From JAGLOK01 sp963677605 (lineage in GTDB: Bacteria; Bacillota; Clostridia; Christensenellales; UMGS416), in assembly GCA_963677605.2 (NCBI GenBank), contig CAXXDX010000007.1, positions 434,001 through 498,000 of the forward strand: DNA of 64,000 nucleotides. Reading direction: 5' to 3'. Positions 9,273 through 17,942 of this stretch are shown here, one piece after another. Below the pieces are notes generated by a model. It was not told the DNA's origin. It ran no database searches and saw only the letters and a program-made list of their open reading frames with translations. Position 1 is the stretch's first letter; each line of letters starts with the position of its first letter. The position numbers were made by a program, and so were the translations under genes.

Positions 9273-10755
9273 CCCAACCTATCCCCTTCAACTGCTCTCG
9301 CACTTCATCCTCAAGCTGTCTTCCTTCAACAAAAAGCTCTGAAAGCTCGGAAGTTAGACTCTCCATCTTCTCCTCAAATGGGATGCCGTCATCTTCTTCC
9401 TCAGGTAAACCTACATAACGCCCTGGTGTGAGGATGTAGTCGTTTTTCTTTATTTCGTCGAGAGTAGCCGACTTGCAGAAGCCCGCTTCGTCCTCATAGC
9501 CGTCGTTATTCTGCCAGCCTTCGACGGTTGCTGCTATCTTCTGGATATCTTCTGATGTAAGCTCACGAAGCTTGCGTGAGACCATAGAGCCCATATTACG
9601 GGCATCGATAAACAGAACCTCACCGCTCCGATTTTTCTCACGTGAGATAAACCAAAGGCAGACGGGTATTTGCGTTGTGTAGAATAGCTGTGAGGGCATA
9701 GCTACAATGCACTCGACAAGGTCAGCTTCAAGGATCTTTTGTCTGATGTCACCTTCACCCGATGCTTGCGAGGATAGCGAGCCATTCGCCAACACGAGCC
9801 CAAGTTTGCCGCGAGGGGAGAGGTGGTGTATCATGTGCTGCATCCAAGCGTAGTTTGCGTTAGAGGCAGGAGGCAAGCCGTACTTCCATCGTGGGTCATG
9901 CTCTACCGAGGACTGAGCCCAGTCCATGTTAAACGGTGGATTGGCAAGCACATAGTCAGCCTTGAGCGTCTTGTGCTGGTCGTTAGTGAAAGAGTCTGCG
10001 TTATATTGACCGAGATTAGCCTCGATACCACGGATAGCAAGATTCATACTGCACATCTTCCACGTCGTCGGATTGCTCTCCTGTCCGTAAACGGAGATGT
10101 TTTGAATATTGCCCTGATGTGCTTCGATGAACTTTGCAGACTGAACGAACATACCGCCACTACCACAAGCGGGGTCATACACACGCCCTTCATATGGACG
10201 CATAACTTCAACCAGAGTACGAACCACACAAGCAGGGGTGTAGAACTCACCGCCTCGTCTGCCTTCAGCCTCAGCGAACATAGTCAAGCAGTACTCGTAA
10301 ACTCTGCCGAGTATGTCCTGCTCATCCTTGCCGTGTAGCTTTAGGTTGGAGAATAAATCGATAACTTCGCCGAGCCGTCGTTTGTCAAGCTCAGGACGTG
10401 CATAGTTCTTGGGGAGCACGTTTTTTAGCCTTGAATTCTGCTTTTCGATTGCACTCATGGCATCGTCAACAATTTTCCCTATCTCAGGAGTATGTGCGCT
10501 GTCCTGAATAGCCTGCCAGCGCGCTTCTTTCGGTACAAAGAAAATACCGTTCATGAGGTATTCATCCTCGTCCTCTTCAAAGCCTTCACCTTCAACGACA
10601 AGCTCAGCATATCTATCATCAAATTTGTCTGAAATATACTTCAAGAATATGAGACCGAGAACAACGTGCTTATATTCACTAGCGTCCATGTTGCCTCGCA
10701 GCTTGTCAGCTGCTGCCCATAATTCTTTCTCAAAGTTCATTGTATTCTCTGCCAT
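9265..10755 (-). CDS. hsdM: Type I restriction enzyme, M subunit (HsdM, N6-adenine methyltransferase)
   Basis: It methylates adenine at the HsdS-determined site, protecting host DNA, and forms the core of the restriction complex. The 496-residue product has an N-terminal helical HsdM domain ('ELWAAADKLRGNMDASEYKHVVLGLIFLKYISD'-type start, key residues only), the AdoMet motif 'DPACGSGGMF' and the catalytic 'NPPF'. A C-terminal region ends with 'DYILTPGRYVG', typical of HsdM. The start follows AAGGGAAGAG. It is first in the operon and is separated from the upstream minus-strand genes by a terminator, so it should have its own promoter in the AT-rich 10756-10830 interval. Confidence 0.95.
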   Translation of the reverse strand: MAENTMNFEKELWAAADKLRGNMDASEYKHVVLGLIFLKYISDKFDDRYAELVVEGEGFEEDEDEYLMNGIFFVPKEARWQAIQDSAHTPEIGKIVDDAMSAIEKQNSRLKNVLPKNYARPELDKRRLGEVIDLFSNLKLHGKDEQDILGRVYEYCLTMFAEAEGRRGGEFYTPACVVRTLVEVMRPYEGRVYDPACGSGGMFVQSAKFIEAHQGNIQNISVYGQESNPTTWKMCSMNLAIRGIEANLGQYNADSFTNDQHKTLKADYVLANPPFNMDWAQSSVEHDPRWKYGLPPASNANYAWMQHMIHHLSPRGKLGLVLANGSLSSQASGEGDIRQKILEADLVECIVAMPSQLFYTTQIPVCLWFISREKNRSGEVLFIDARNMGSMVSRKLRELTSEDIQKIAATVEGWQNNDGYEDEAGFCKSATLDEIKKNDYILTPGRYVGLPEEEDDGIPFEEKMESLTSELSELFVEGRQLEDEVREQLKGIGWDV

Positions 10756-10791
10756 ATTCTCTTCCCTTATATAAAAATTTACATTAAAAGC

Positions 10792-10797
10792 ATTATA
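10792..10797 (-). promoter_or_regulatory. Candidate -10 box of the hsdM promoter
   Basis: Read on the minus strand this is TATAAT, about 36 bases upstream of the hsdM start. The -35 region at 17-bp spacing (TTTAAT) is weak. The position between the upstream terminator and hsdM supports it. Confidence 0.35.
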
Positions 10798-10830
10798 TCA
10801 TATAAGGTAAATATATTAAATGAACGCAAC

Positions 10831-10861
10831 AAAAAAAGCCACCGACGTAATGCCGATGGCT
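10831..10861 (-). terminator. Intrinsic terminator of the 10919-11552 minus-strand unit
   Basis: On the minus strand a 9-bp stem (AGCCATCGG pairing with TCGGTGGCT, two G-U pairs) with a 7-base loop is followed by seven T residues. It lies 58 bases after the stop of the gene at 10919 and before hsdM, so it separates two transcription units. Confidence 0.8.
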
Positions 10862-10918
10862 ATTGAGAACGAGTGCTTTATATTTATGCAATTAAAGTGA
10901 TTAATTTAGTCGGAATTA

Positions 10919-11269
10919 TTATTTCCTAATAAGCCTTTTATATCTGAAACTCAAGGCAATTATGCGACCTTCATTATTGACTGTGATTGCCTTAAGATTG
11001 TTCTTATCAATCTGACCGCTTACTATCTTTTTACCGTATGAGTAAACCTTGCTTAAGTCACTTGTGTAATATTCCCAAAGTGAATCATTCTTATATTGAT
11101 TAATAGTAGTTTCCTGCTCATCTTTGTGCAATATTGCACAGTGGTTAATTCGTATACCCTTAGGTAGGTCTAAGTATAGCCTGACAGTTTTAGTTTTACC
11201 ACTCTGCAAATATGGGGTAGTGGCAGCCTTAGAATTGATGCTGTTAATTGAAGCGGGAGTATTAATCAT
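10919..11269 (-). CDS. Hypothetical protein
   Basis: The start was set at the ATG at 11269, which has the strong ribosome binding site GAGGAGGTT and overlaps the upstream stop by 8 bases. Longer readings back to 11308 lack such a site. The 116-residue product has no membrane helix and a very basic C-terminus ('SFRYKRLIRK'). No family was recognised. It forms a two-gene unit with the gene at 11262-11552, ending at the terminator at 10831-10861. Translational coupling suggests related roles. Confidence 0.5.
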   Translation of the reverse strand: MINTPASINSINSKAATTPYLQSGKTKTVRLYLDLPKGIRINHCAILHKDEQETTINQYKNDSLWEYYTSDLSKVYSYGKKIVSGQIDKNNLKAITVNNEGRIIALSFRYKRLIRK

Positions 11270-11552
11270 CGTTAACCTCCTCAATGGATACAAGGTTATA
11301 ACCTTCAACTGGTAAAATATAATATCGCTCAGATAAATTAAACCAGTTAAAGCAAGTTGGTAAAATTAGGTCTTTGGGATATACCTTTAGTAAAACAATA
11401 CTATTGCATCTAAAAAGCCAATGTAAAACTCCAAGCTTAAAATCATCCCAGCCATTTATTGCAACTACTTCGCCTTTTGTCCTATGTCCTAGAGAAAGAC
11501 AGCTACAAGTGCCGAAATACTCCACAATATCGCCTTTTTTAAAATTTGCCAA
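11262..11552 (-). CDS. Hypothetical SH3-like small protein
   Basis: The product begins with a TTG codon four or five bases after AGGAGGA. The 96 residues open 'ANFKKGDIVEYFGTCSCLSLGHRTKGEVVAING', the pattern of small beta-barrel proteins of the SH3/KOW kind ('KKGDIV.. G.V..I'). No further assignment is possible. Upstream, a minus-strand TATAAT (11570-11575) and an adjacent imperfect palindrome (about 11576-11595) may be its promoter and operator. It is coupled to the next gene by an 8-base overlap. Confidence 0.5.
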   Translation of the reverse strand: MANFKKGDIVEYFGTCSCLSLGHRTKGEVVAINGWDDFKLGVLHWLFRCNSIVLLKVYPKDLILPTCFNWFNLSERYYILPVEGYNLVSIEEVNDD

Positions 11553-11639
11553 AATTCCTCCTAAAATAAATTATACCTCTGCTAGTAGCAGGGGTAGTCT
11601 AAGTGTGTTTATAACACTGTTAATGCTGTTCAATATATA

Positions 11640-12771
11640 AAACCGAAGTTGCGACTAGACTAAAGATTCTCCATGCCTCACATCTCCATATGGCGATTTG
11701 AGTTATTTGTGATACTTGTGAAAGCAAGTCGTTTACTTACGATGAAAAAAGGTGTTTATCCAACAGCTTAAGCACTATCGGAGGAAAGATGACATCACCC
11801 TCATTATGAGAGATTAATTCTAATTACACATATAGAGTGCACAATCTATATGGTTATAATTTTAATGACTTGCGAACTCACTTTGTTCATTCGTCGTCAT
11901 ATAAAAATTCCTCCCTACGGGAGGTCGGTCTTTTAAACGGTTTCTTTTTATAACAATGTCATAGGGGCGGGGGTTAAACGGTTAAACGGTTAAACGGTAG
12001 TAACGGTCAAACAGTTCCACGATTATCCGATTGTAAGGAGCTTCGGAACTCATTATATTCGTTCCTCAGCTCAACTACGTTGACGTTTTTTGTCACAATA
12101 GATAAGCCGAGTACTTAAATCGTCCCTCATATATATAGGACACTGTTGATACTTCTGTGATTAATATAACAGTAGAACCGTACATATAGGCTTATTCAAA
12201 TTAACTTATATACCTTTTTACAGTAAACACCACAGTTAACCTCATATTTATGCAGGCAAGCGGATATTTAACCACATGGGATACGACAGTATTTGGCTGT
12301 ATATACGACGTCTATTATATAGCTACGTTGTAGACGGTAGCAGACGGTAACGAACGGAGGGTTAACCTTAAGATATAGTTTATCAGTACATTTGTGAGCA
12401 ATGATACACAGATATTTAAAAGGGTATAGGGGGGTGTGCACTCGTGTATTGAAACGTGGGGGCGAGAGACAAGTGGCGTGAACATACATAATATCAATAA
12501 AATGTCGTAACACTCCACAAAAGGAGCACTCTGTACTTATTATTGTACCAAAAAAAGGACTCATGTCACTATTACCGTGATATACACTCCCTGACCGTGC
12601 ACCCCACCCCCCCTACCTTTAAATCGCTGAACCACCTAGCCACGAGGGGCGAGCAAAATATCGCAGACTATTTTTGACTTTTTTAAATTTTATGCAACGG
12701 GCTGACTACTAACGGCACATATAGCAGTAGAGGACGAAAACTCCTCAATACTATATGGAGAATTGTATAAA
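11640..12771. other. Long gene-poor region with tandem repeats (possible replication origin or element end)
   Basis: About 1.1 kb has no credible coding sequence on either strand; open frames here are short and lack ribosome binding sites. It contains four copies of TTAAACGG, two AGACGGTA repeats ten bases apart (12332-12339, 12342-12349), a CCTCCC/GGGAGG hairpin with a 3-base loop (11910-11924) and a C-rich run near 12600-12616. The left end of the conjugative element probably falls between here and the recombinase. Iterons beside a partition locus would fit an origin used by the circular form, but this is inference. Confidence 0.4.
11933..11997 (+). repeat. TTAAACGG iteron-like repeats (four copies)
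   Basis: TTAAACGG occurs at 11933-11940 and then three times in perfect tandem at 11974-11981, 11982-11989 and 11990-11997. A degenerate continuation (GGTAGTAACGGTCAAAC) follows. Eight-base-pair tandem phasing is unusual for iterons, which are normally spaced near a helical turn. Confidence 0.7.
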
Positions 12772-12918
12772 ATGAATAATAAAGAATATTGTCAATTTGC
12801 ATACGTTATATCGAAGGATATTAGAGGATACATTGAAACGCATCGAGAAGAGTATGAGGCATGGCTTGAATCACAAATAGAAGGTGCTAGTTGCATCAAA
12901 CAAGATTCATTTATGTAA
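12772..12918 (+). CDS. Small protein upstream of the recombinase
   Basis: The 48-residue product starts 'MNNKEYCQFAYVISKDIRGY' and contains 'ETHREEYEAWLESQ', a compact charged helical sequence without a membrane helix. GGAG lies 12 bases upstream of the ATG. It sits 96 bases ahead of the serine recombinase in the same direction. Small genes in this place often belong to the element's excision or regulation module, but no family was recognised. Confidence 0.5.
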   Translation: MNNKEYCQFAYVISKDIRGYIETHREEYEAWLESQIEGASCIKQDSFM

Positions 12919-13014
12919 TTAATACAAAATAGAGGTAATTCGCTATGCTATAATATTTTTATTGTAATTTAGTGTAAATAAAAAATTAAAAATAGAATAT
13001 GGAGACTTTTAAAA

Positions 13015-14496
13015 ATGAAAAAACAAGAGACAATTAACGTAGTAATATATGCACGCTATAGTTCACACAATCAAACTGAGCAATCTATCGAAGGACAGCT
13101 CAAGACGTGCTATGAGTATGTTGAACGTAATGGATATACAGTAGTTAAGGAGTATATTGACCGTGCGATTAGTGGTAAAACGGATAATCGTCCTGAGTTT
13201 CAAAAAATGATAGAGGATAGCACAAGGAAGCGCTATAAATATATAATTGTATATCAGTTGGACAGATTCGCTCGTAATAGATATGATAGTGCCATTTATA
13301 AAGCTAAGCTTAAAAAGAATGGAGTGCGTGTGCTTTCTGCTAGAGAGAATATAACTGACGATGCAAGTGGCATATTGATAGAGTCTCTTCTCGAGGGAAT
13401 GGCAGAATACGCTTCAGTTGAACTAGGTCAAAAAATAAAAAGAGGAATGGACTTAAATGCTGATAAGTGTTTGAGTACTGGAGGAAATGTCGCTTTAGGT
13501 TTTTATGTTGACGCGACAAAACATTTTCAAATCGATAATGAAACAGCACCGATAGTTGTAAAGATTTTTGAAATGTATGCAAACGGTGACAAAATGGCTG
13601 ATATACAGCATTATCTTAATTCCCAACAAATTAAGACATCGCGAGGAAATCAATATAATAAAAACTCGATTGCAAGAATTCTTAAAAACAAACGATATAA
13701 GGGAGTTTATACGTATAATGGTACGGAAACAAAAGATGGTATTCCTCGAATTGTTACAGATGAATTATTTGAGCAGGTTCAGATTATTATGGGAAAAAAC
13801 CGAAGAGCTCCAGCGAGAGCTAAAGCTAAAGTTGATTATATTCTATCAACAAAGCTAGCGTGTGGAAACTGTGGGTCAACAATAACTGGAGTTACAGGTA
13901 CAAGTAAGAACAAGAATTCATATCACTATTATCAGTGCAGTGGCAAACGTAGGAAAGAAGGATGTCGCAAGAGAAATGTGAATAAGGAACATATCGAAAA
14001 TCGCGTAATTTCTGAGACCAAGAAATTGCTTACTAATAAAAAGATAGATGAGATAGCTAAACAGGTTATTGCACTTTGCGAGAAAGAAAGAGATACATCA
14101 AATTTAAGAAGGTTAGAAAAACTGTTAAAAGAGAATGAAAATGCTAATGAAAATCTTATGAAAGCCTTGGAACTTGGTCAGGTTACAGAGGAAATTATTG
14201 AGCGTATAAGCAAGAAGAAGGAAGAACGGGGAGAGCTTGAAAGACAAATTACAAAAGAAAAGATGGAGCAACCTTCATTGTCTTTACTAGAGGTTAAGTT
14301 CTTTCTGAGTAAATTTAAAAATGGCAACATAAATGATATAAAGTACAGAAAATCATTGGCAGATACTTTTGTAAGAAAAATATATCTTTATGATGACAAA
14401 ATGACCATTCTCTACAATGTAAAAGATAGTCAATCAGTTGTCCATTTTGGCGATGTGTGTTCGCCTAAGGACTGTTTGGTGGAGAACGGAAATTAA
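13015..14496 (+). CDS. Large serine recombinase (site-specific integrase)
   Basis: It integrates and excises the element by recombining attP with attB through a phosphoserine link. The 493-residue product has the N-terminal resolvase fold with catalytic serine in 'YARYSSHNQTEQSIEGQ', conserved 'RAISGKTDNRPEFQKM' and 'YQLDRFARNRYDS', then the recombinase domain ('ALGFYVDATKHF') and a zinc ribbon ('CGNCGS', later 'CSGKRRKEGC'). A coiled-coil follows ('LRRLEKLLKENENANENLMKALELGQ'-type heptads). This is the TnpX/phage integrase layout. A TATAAT at about 12948-12953 could be its promoter. Its place at the left edge of the transfer genes marks it as the element's own recombinase. Confidence 0.95.
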   Translation: MKKQETINVVIYARYSSHNQTEQSIEGQLKTCYEYVERNGYTVVKEYIDRAISGKTDNRPEFQKMIEDSTRKRYKYIIVYQLDRFARNRYDSAIYKAKLKKNGVRVLSARENITDDASGILIESLLEGMAEYASVELGQKIKRGMDLNADKCLSTGGNVALGFYVDATKHFQIDNETAPIVVKIFEMYANGDKMADIQHYLNSQQIKTSRGNQYNKNSIARILKNKRYKGVYTYNGTETKDGIPRIVTDELFEQVQIIMGKNRRAPARAKAKVDYILSTKLACGNCGSTITGVTGTSKNKNSYHYYQCSGKRRKEGCRKRNVNKEHIENRVISETKKLLTNKKIDEIAKQVIALCEKERDTSNLRRLEKLLKENENANENLMKALELGQVTEEIIERISKKKEERGELERQITKEKMEQPSLSLLEVKFFLSKFKNGNINDIKYRKSLADTFVRKIYLYDDKMTILYNVKDSQSVVHFGDVCSPKDCLVENGN

Positions 14497-14535
14497 AACT
14501 CGAGAACATCTAAATATTACTGATAAATAAAGATA

Positions 14536-14547
14536 AGCTTCGGAACT
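14536..14547 (+). repeat. 12-bp direct repeat flanking the recombinase gene (second copy at 12039-12050)
   Basis: AGCTTCGGAACT occurs exactly at 12039-12050 and 14536-14547, either side of the recombinase gene. It contains the symmetric core TTCGGAA. It could be a recombinase-related or partition-related site, or coincidence. Confidence 0.45.
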
Positions 14548-14550
14548 AAA

Positions 14551-14574
14551 GATTTTTAAGTGCCATTAAAAATC
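14551..14574. promoter_or_regulatory. Inverted repeat upstream of parA (candidate operator or parS)
   Basis: The 9-bp arms GATTTTTAA (14551-14559) and TTAAAAATC (14566-14574) are perfect and separated by GTGCCA. The site lies 22 bases before the parA start. Partition operons are commonly autoregulated from such sites, and ParB sites are inverted repeats, so either role is possible. Confidence 0.5.
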
Positions 14575-14596
14575 GGAACGTAAAGGAGCAAAACAA

Positions 14597-15391
14597 ATGG
14601 AAAACACTCAAATCATTGCTATCGCCAATCAAAAAGGCGGAGTAGGAAAGACTACAACTACAGTCAACTTAGGAACAAGCTTAGTAAGACAAGGAAAACG
14701 TGTATTGATAGTTGACCTTGATCCACAGGCTAATACAACAATGTGTATGGGATATCAGAACCCTGATGAACTGCCTGTTACAATAGCCAATGTCTTCTCG
14801 GAGTTTATAGAAGATAATATCACATTAAAGAAAGAAGATATCATTTTAGAAGCAGAAGGATGTGACCTAATACCATCATCAATTGAACTATCAGGTATAG
14901 AGCCATCTCTGGTTAATGCGTTAAGCAGAGAGAAACTTCTTAAATACTTTCTTTATCAATTTCAAAATGATTATGATTATATATTGATAGATTGCATGCC
15001 TTCATTAGGTATGCTTACTATTAATGCACTAGTCGCTGCAACAAGCGTCCTTATTCCTGTACAAGCACATTACTTGTCAGCTAAAGGCTTGGAATTGCTG
15101 ATAAGAACAATATCAAGAATCAAGAAGCACATTAATCCAGACCTTGCTTTCAAAGGCATACTCATGACAATGCATAATGAAAGATTCAAGTTTAGTAAGG
15201 CTATATTTAAAAGTCTTGAAGATGCATACGGCGGAAACATTAAGATTTTCGAGAACAAAATACCTCAGTCAGTAAGAGCGGTTGAACATACTGCTCTAGG
15301 GAAAAGTCTTTATCTTTATGACCCTGAATGTAAAGTATCACTTGCCTATGAAGCATTTACAAAGGAGGTATTAGAAGATGACGCAGTTTAA
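14597..15391 (+). CDS. parA: ParA/Soj-family partition ATPase
   Basis: It is a Walker-type ATPase that segregates the element or its circular form together with ParB. The deviant Walker A 'NQKGGVGKTTTTVNLG' is at residues 11-26. The 'DLDPQANTT' (Walker A') and 'YDYILIDCMPSLGMLT' (Walker B) motifs are clear, and length (264 residues) is standard. The ribosome binding site is AAAGGAGC. It overlaps parB by 14 bases. A partition system inside an integrating element points to a circular stage that replicates or must be maintained. Confidence 0.93.
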   Translation: MENTQIIAIANQKGGVGKTTTTVNLGTSLVRQGKRVLIVDLDPQANTTMCMGYQNPDELPVTIANVFSEFIEDNITLKKEDIILEAEGCDLIPSSIELSGIEPSLVNALSREKLLKYFLYQFQNDYDYILIDCMPSLGMLTINALVAATSVLIPVQAHYLSAKGLELLIRTISRIKKHINPDLAFKGILMTMHNERFKFSKAIFKSLEDAYGGNIKIFENKIPQSVRAVEHTALGKSLYLYDPECKVSLAYEAFTKEVLEDDAV

Positions 15392-16331
15392 ACCAGGACT
15401 TAAATCCTTTGAAGAAATGTTTAAGGCAACAGAGGAAAGAGAACGAGAAGCAAGAGAAGCATTAACTGATAAAGGTGTAACAAAACTCCCCGTAGCAAAG
15501 CTTAAGCCTTTTGATAAGCATCCTTTCAAAAAGTATGACAATGAAAAGATGATGAGTTTAGCAGAAAGTATTAAAGAACAGGGAGTAATAGTACCTATAT
15601 TAGTGAGACCATATGAGCATGATAGATATGAGTATGAAATAATTGCAGGTCACAATAGAGTACAAGCAGCAAGAATAGCCGGACTGGATGAGATCCCATG
15701 TAATGTACGTGAGCTTAGTAATGAAACTGCTACTATACTTATGATTGACTCGAATCTCCAACAACGTGAGGGGATATTCCCTAGTGAAAAAGCTTATGCA
15801 TATAAAATGAAATTAGAGGCTATCAAAGCACAAGGAAAACGTAGCGATTTAACTTCCACGCAAGTTGCGCGGAAGTCAGAAACAGCAGATGTTATTGGGG
15901 AAAACTCTAATGAAAGTGGAGATACAGTAAGAAGGTATATTCGTTTAACAAATTTGAGCGACAAGTTTCTTGATAAAGTTGATGAAAAGAAGCTTGCATT
16001 CATACCAGCAGTTGAAATATCTTATTTGAAGAAGAAGGAACAAGATAATCTGTATGATATTTTAAATAGGGAAGAAAACTTCAGTGTACCTTTAAAACAA
16101 GCAACTATGCTTAAAGGAATTAGCCAAAACGGCGAACTGACCTATGAGAAAATAGATAAGATAATAACTCAGAAAATGAAACAACCGTCTAAAGTTATAA
16201 AGCTGTCATACAAGAAGATAAAAGATTACTTTCCAAGTAGTGCATCTCCAAAGGAAGTAGAGGATGTGGTTGTGAAAGCACTTAAGGCATGGTTTGAGAA
16301 TGAAAACATTCAAGAAGAATTAGAATATTAA
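15378..16331 (+). CDS. parB: ParB-family DNA-binding partition protein
   Basis: The 317-residue product shows the ParB/Srx nuclease-like fold with 'KLKPFDKHPFKKYDNEKMMSL', the CTP-binding box region 'YEIIAGHNRVQAARIAGLDEIP' and 'DSNLQQREGIFPSEKAYAYKMK', followed by a helix-turn-helix region ('GDTVRRYIRLTNLS'). This resembles ParB/RepB proteins of plasmids and Clostridia elements. AAAGGAGG lies upstream within parA, so the two are co-translated. The gene is followed by a clear terminator (16350-16390). Its target site was not identified, but the inverted repeat at 14551-14574 is a candidate. Confidence 0.92.
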   Translation: MTQFKPGLKSFEEMFKATEEREREAREALTDKGVTKLPVAKLKPFDKHPFKKYDNEKMMSLAESIKEQGVIVPILVRPYEHDRYEYEIIAGHNRVQAARIAGLDEIPCNVRELSNETATILMIDSNLQQREGIFPSEKAYAYKMKLEAIKAQGKRSDLTSTQVARKSETADVIGENSNESGDTVRRYIRLTNLSDKFLDKVDEKKLAFIPAVEISYLKKKEQDNLYDILNREENFSVPLKQATMLKGISQNGELTYEKIDKIITQKMKQPSKVIKLSYKKIKDYFPSSASPKEVEDVVVKALKAWFENENIQEELEY

Positions 16332-16349
16332 AAACACTTGCTAATTGCA

Positions 16350-16390
16350 AATAGGCTGACTTTACCTTTGTCAGTCTATTTATTTTGTTT
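16350..16390 (+). terminator. Intrinsic terminator after parAB
   Basis: Arms AATAGGCTGAC (16350-16360) and GTCAGTCTATT (16370-16380), one G-U pair, with a 9-base loop and a following T-rich tract. It lies 19 bases after the parB stop. Confidence 0.8.
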
Positions 16391-16540
16391 ATTCTATTAT
16401 ATAGTTTGTTATAAAATCACATTTAGTTGAGAATACAAATGTAGCTTCTTTTTGTAAACAGATGTCATTCACCAATATTTCATGGTAAATTATCACTTTT
16501 TATCCTATAATATGGGGGGGTATTTATTTAGGAGAAATAT

Positions 16541-17311
16541 ATGGCAATCGAATCAGCGGCATGTCCAAATTGTGGAGCATCTTTGCAAGTAGATGATAGA
16601 CTTGAAAAAGGTATTTGTGAGCACTGTGATAGTTTAATTATTATTGATGATGCTATCCAAAAATTTAAAATCGATGTAACTGGTAAAGTCGAAATGGTTG
16701 GCATAGGGTCTGCTGAAAATGATATTACCTATGGGAACGAGTGCATTATAGCAGAAGATTGGAAAAGAGCTTATGATGCTTATATCAAAGCAATATGCAA
16801 ACAAGTAAATAATCATGAGGCTTGGCTTGGTTGCTTAAAAGTATATACGAAGAATTTAACAGAAATTAATGAAAACCAAATTGAAGTCAAAGGCATATAT
16901 GGAATAATATCTGTTGTTAAAAACAGTATAAAATACGCCCCAAGTAGTCTGAAAAACTCAATTTCAGATATGATACTCTCATTTATAAAAAGTATAGAAG
17001 AAAAAGAAAACCAAGTATACTATGCAAAACTTCAAGAAATTGAATACAAACTTAAGAATAATAAAAAGAAAACATGGATTCCTATCACTGTCGCTATTTT
17101 ATCTATCATACTAGGAGCTATATTAATTGTTGAAGGCAGTACAGGCTTTGGGATTCCACTTTTGATTATAAGTATAGCTGCTATGTTTAATGCTGCAAAA
17201 GCTAAAACTGATAAAGAAGAACTCCAAGAAACTTCTCTTAAAAGAAATGATAGGTTATTGGATTTATTAAACTATATGAGAAATACAGTGAATGATATAA
17301 ATGACAAATAA
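16541..17311 (+). CDS. Zinc-ribbon protein with membrane segments
   Basis: The 256-residue product starts with a zinc ribbon ('CPNCGASLQVDDRLEKGICEHC': CxxC plus CxxC). A helical central region with TPR-like spacing follows ('EDWKRAYDAYIKAICKQVNNHEAWLGCLKVY'). Two adjacent membrane segments lie near residue 180-215 ('WIPITVAILSIILGAILIVEG', 'GIPLLIISIAAMFNAA'), then a short tail. A TATAAT is present at 16506-16511, and AGGAG precedes the ATG. Proteins of this layout are widespread in Firmicutes and poorly understood. Its end overlaps the start region of the lipoprotein gene that follows. Confidence 0.6.
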   Translation: MAIESAACPNCGASLQVDDRLEKGICEHCDSLIIIDDAIQKFKIDVTGKVEMVGIGSAENDITYGNECIIAEDWKRAYDAYIKAICKQVNNHEAWLGCLKVYTKNLTEINENQIEVKGIYGIISVVKNSIKYAPSSLKNSISDMILSFIKSIEEKENQVYYAKLQEIEYKLKNNKKKTWIPITVAILSIILGAILIVEGSTGFGIPLLIISIAAMFNAAKAKTDKEELQETSLKRNDRLLDLLNYMRNTVNDINDK

Positions 17312-17330
17312 ATTTTTTGGGGGACATAAT

Positions 17331-17942
17331 ATGAAGAAAACAATTGCATTGATTCTACTCATTTGTATATTTTTCTCAAGTTGCAGTAGGGCAGAGCTTA
17401 TAGTATCGCTCGAAGATAAAGTGTCTTTGCTTAATCAGAAGGTAGAAGCATTGACTTCAGCAAATTTAGATTTATCTGAACAAGTAAATGATTATAAAGC
17501 TATGCCAACAATTACACCTATACCAACACTATCTCCAACGCCAGAACCTACACCAGAACCAACTCCTGTTCCAGAACCTGATGATCAGATTGCAGGCATT
17601 ATATTACTCTTTGAAAAAACAGGATTGCCTGTTGAAGATATTGTATATTATGATGAAATAACAGATCCTAATGGTCAACTGGGAAGGCCAAATTGTTATG
17701 TTGGAAAGGCGAACTTTAATCATCCAGATTGTGATGAAGACATACCTTGTACAATAGAGATATTCACTAATCAAAAAGATTTAGATGATAGAGAAGCGTA
17801 TATACTAAGTGTATTTGACACATATCCGCTGGTAAGGCAGTACATGTACAGTGAAGGATTTGCACTTTTAAGACTTCCTTATGATGTATTACCATCACAG
17901 GCTAGTGAGTATGAAAAGATATTTAAAGAGTATTGGAAATAG
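17331..17942 (+). CDS. Lipoprotein with Thr-Pro-rich linker
   Basis: The ATG at 17331 follows GGGGGA. The 203-residue product begins with a lipoprotein signal ('MKKTIALILLICIFFSSCS', lipobox Cys at the end of that stretch). A short coiled coil follows ('VSLLNQKVEALTSANLDLSEQ'), then a repetitive linker of TPxP/EPTP units that would span the cell wall. The C-terminal globular domain of about 110 residues ('GQLGRPNCYVGKANFNHPDC') has no recognised family. The codon pattern matches its neighbours. It likely displays a small domain outside the cell. Confidence 0.65.
   Translation: MKKTIALILLICIFFSSCSRAELIVSLEDKVSLLNQKVEALTSANLDLSEQVNDYKAMPTITPIPTLSPTPEPTPEPTPVPEPDDQIAGIILLFEKTGLPVEDIVYYDEITDPNGQLGRPNCYVGKANFNHPDCDEDIPCTIEIFTNQKDLDDREAYILSVFDTYPLVRQYMYSEGFALLRLPYDVLPSQASEYEKIFKEYWK

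Noticed and set aside
12268..12564. Open minus-strand frames of 67-98 codons in the gene-poor region.
   Set aside because: No ribosome binding site, odd composition and overlap with repeats; most likely chance frames.
12600..12616. A C-rich run that might form a G-quadruplex on the minus strand.
   Set aside because: There are only two clear G-runs close together, so the four runs needed are not present.
11640..13014. Possible CRISPR array in the repeat-rich region.
   Set aside because: The repeats are 8 bp and tandem or irregular, with no spacers of constant length and no cas genes in the window.
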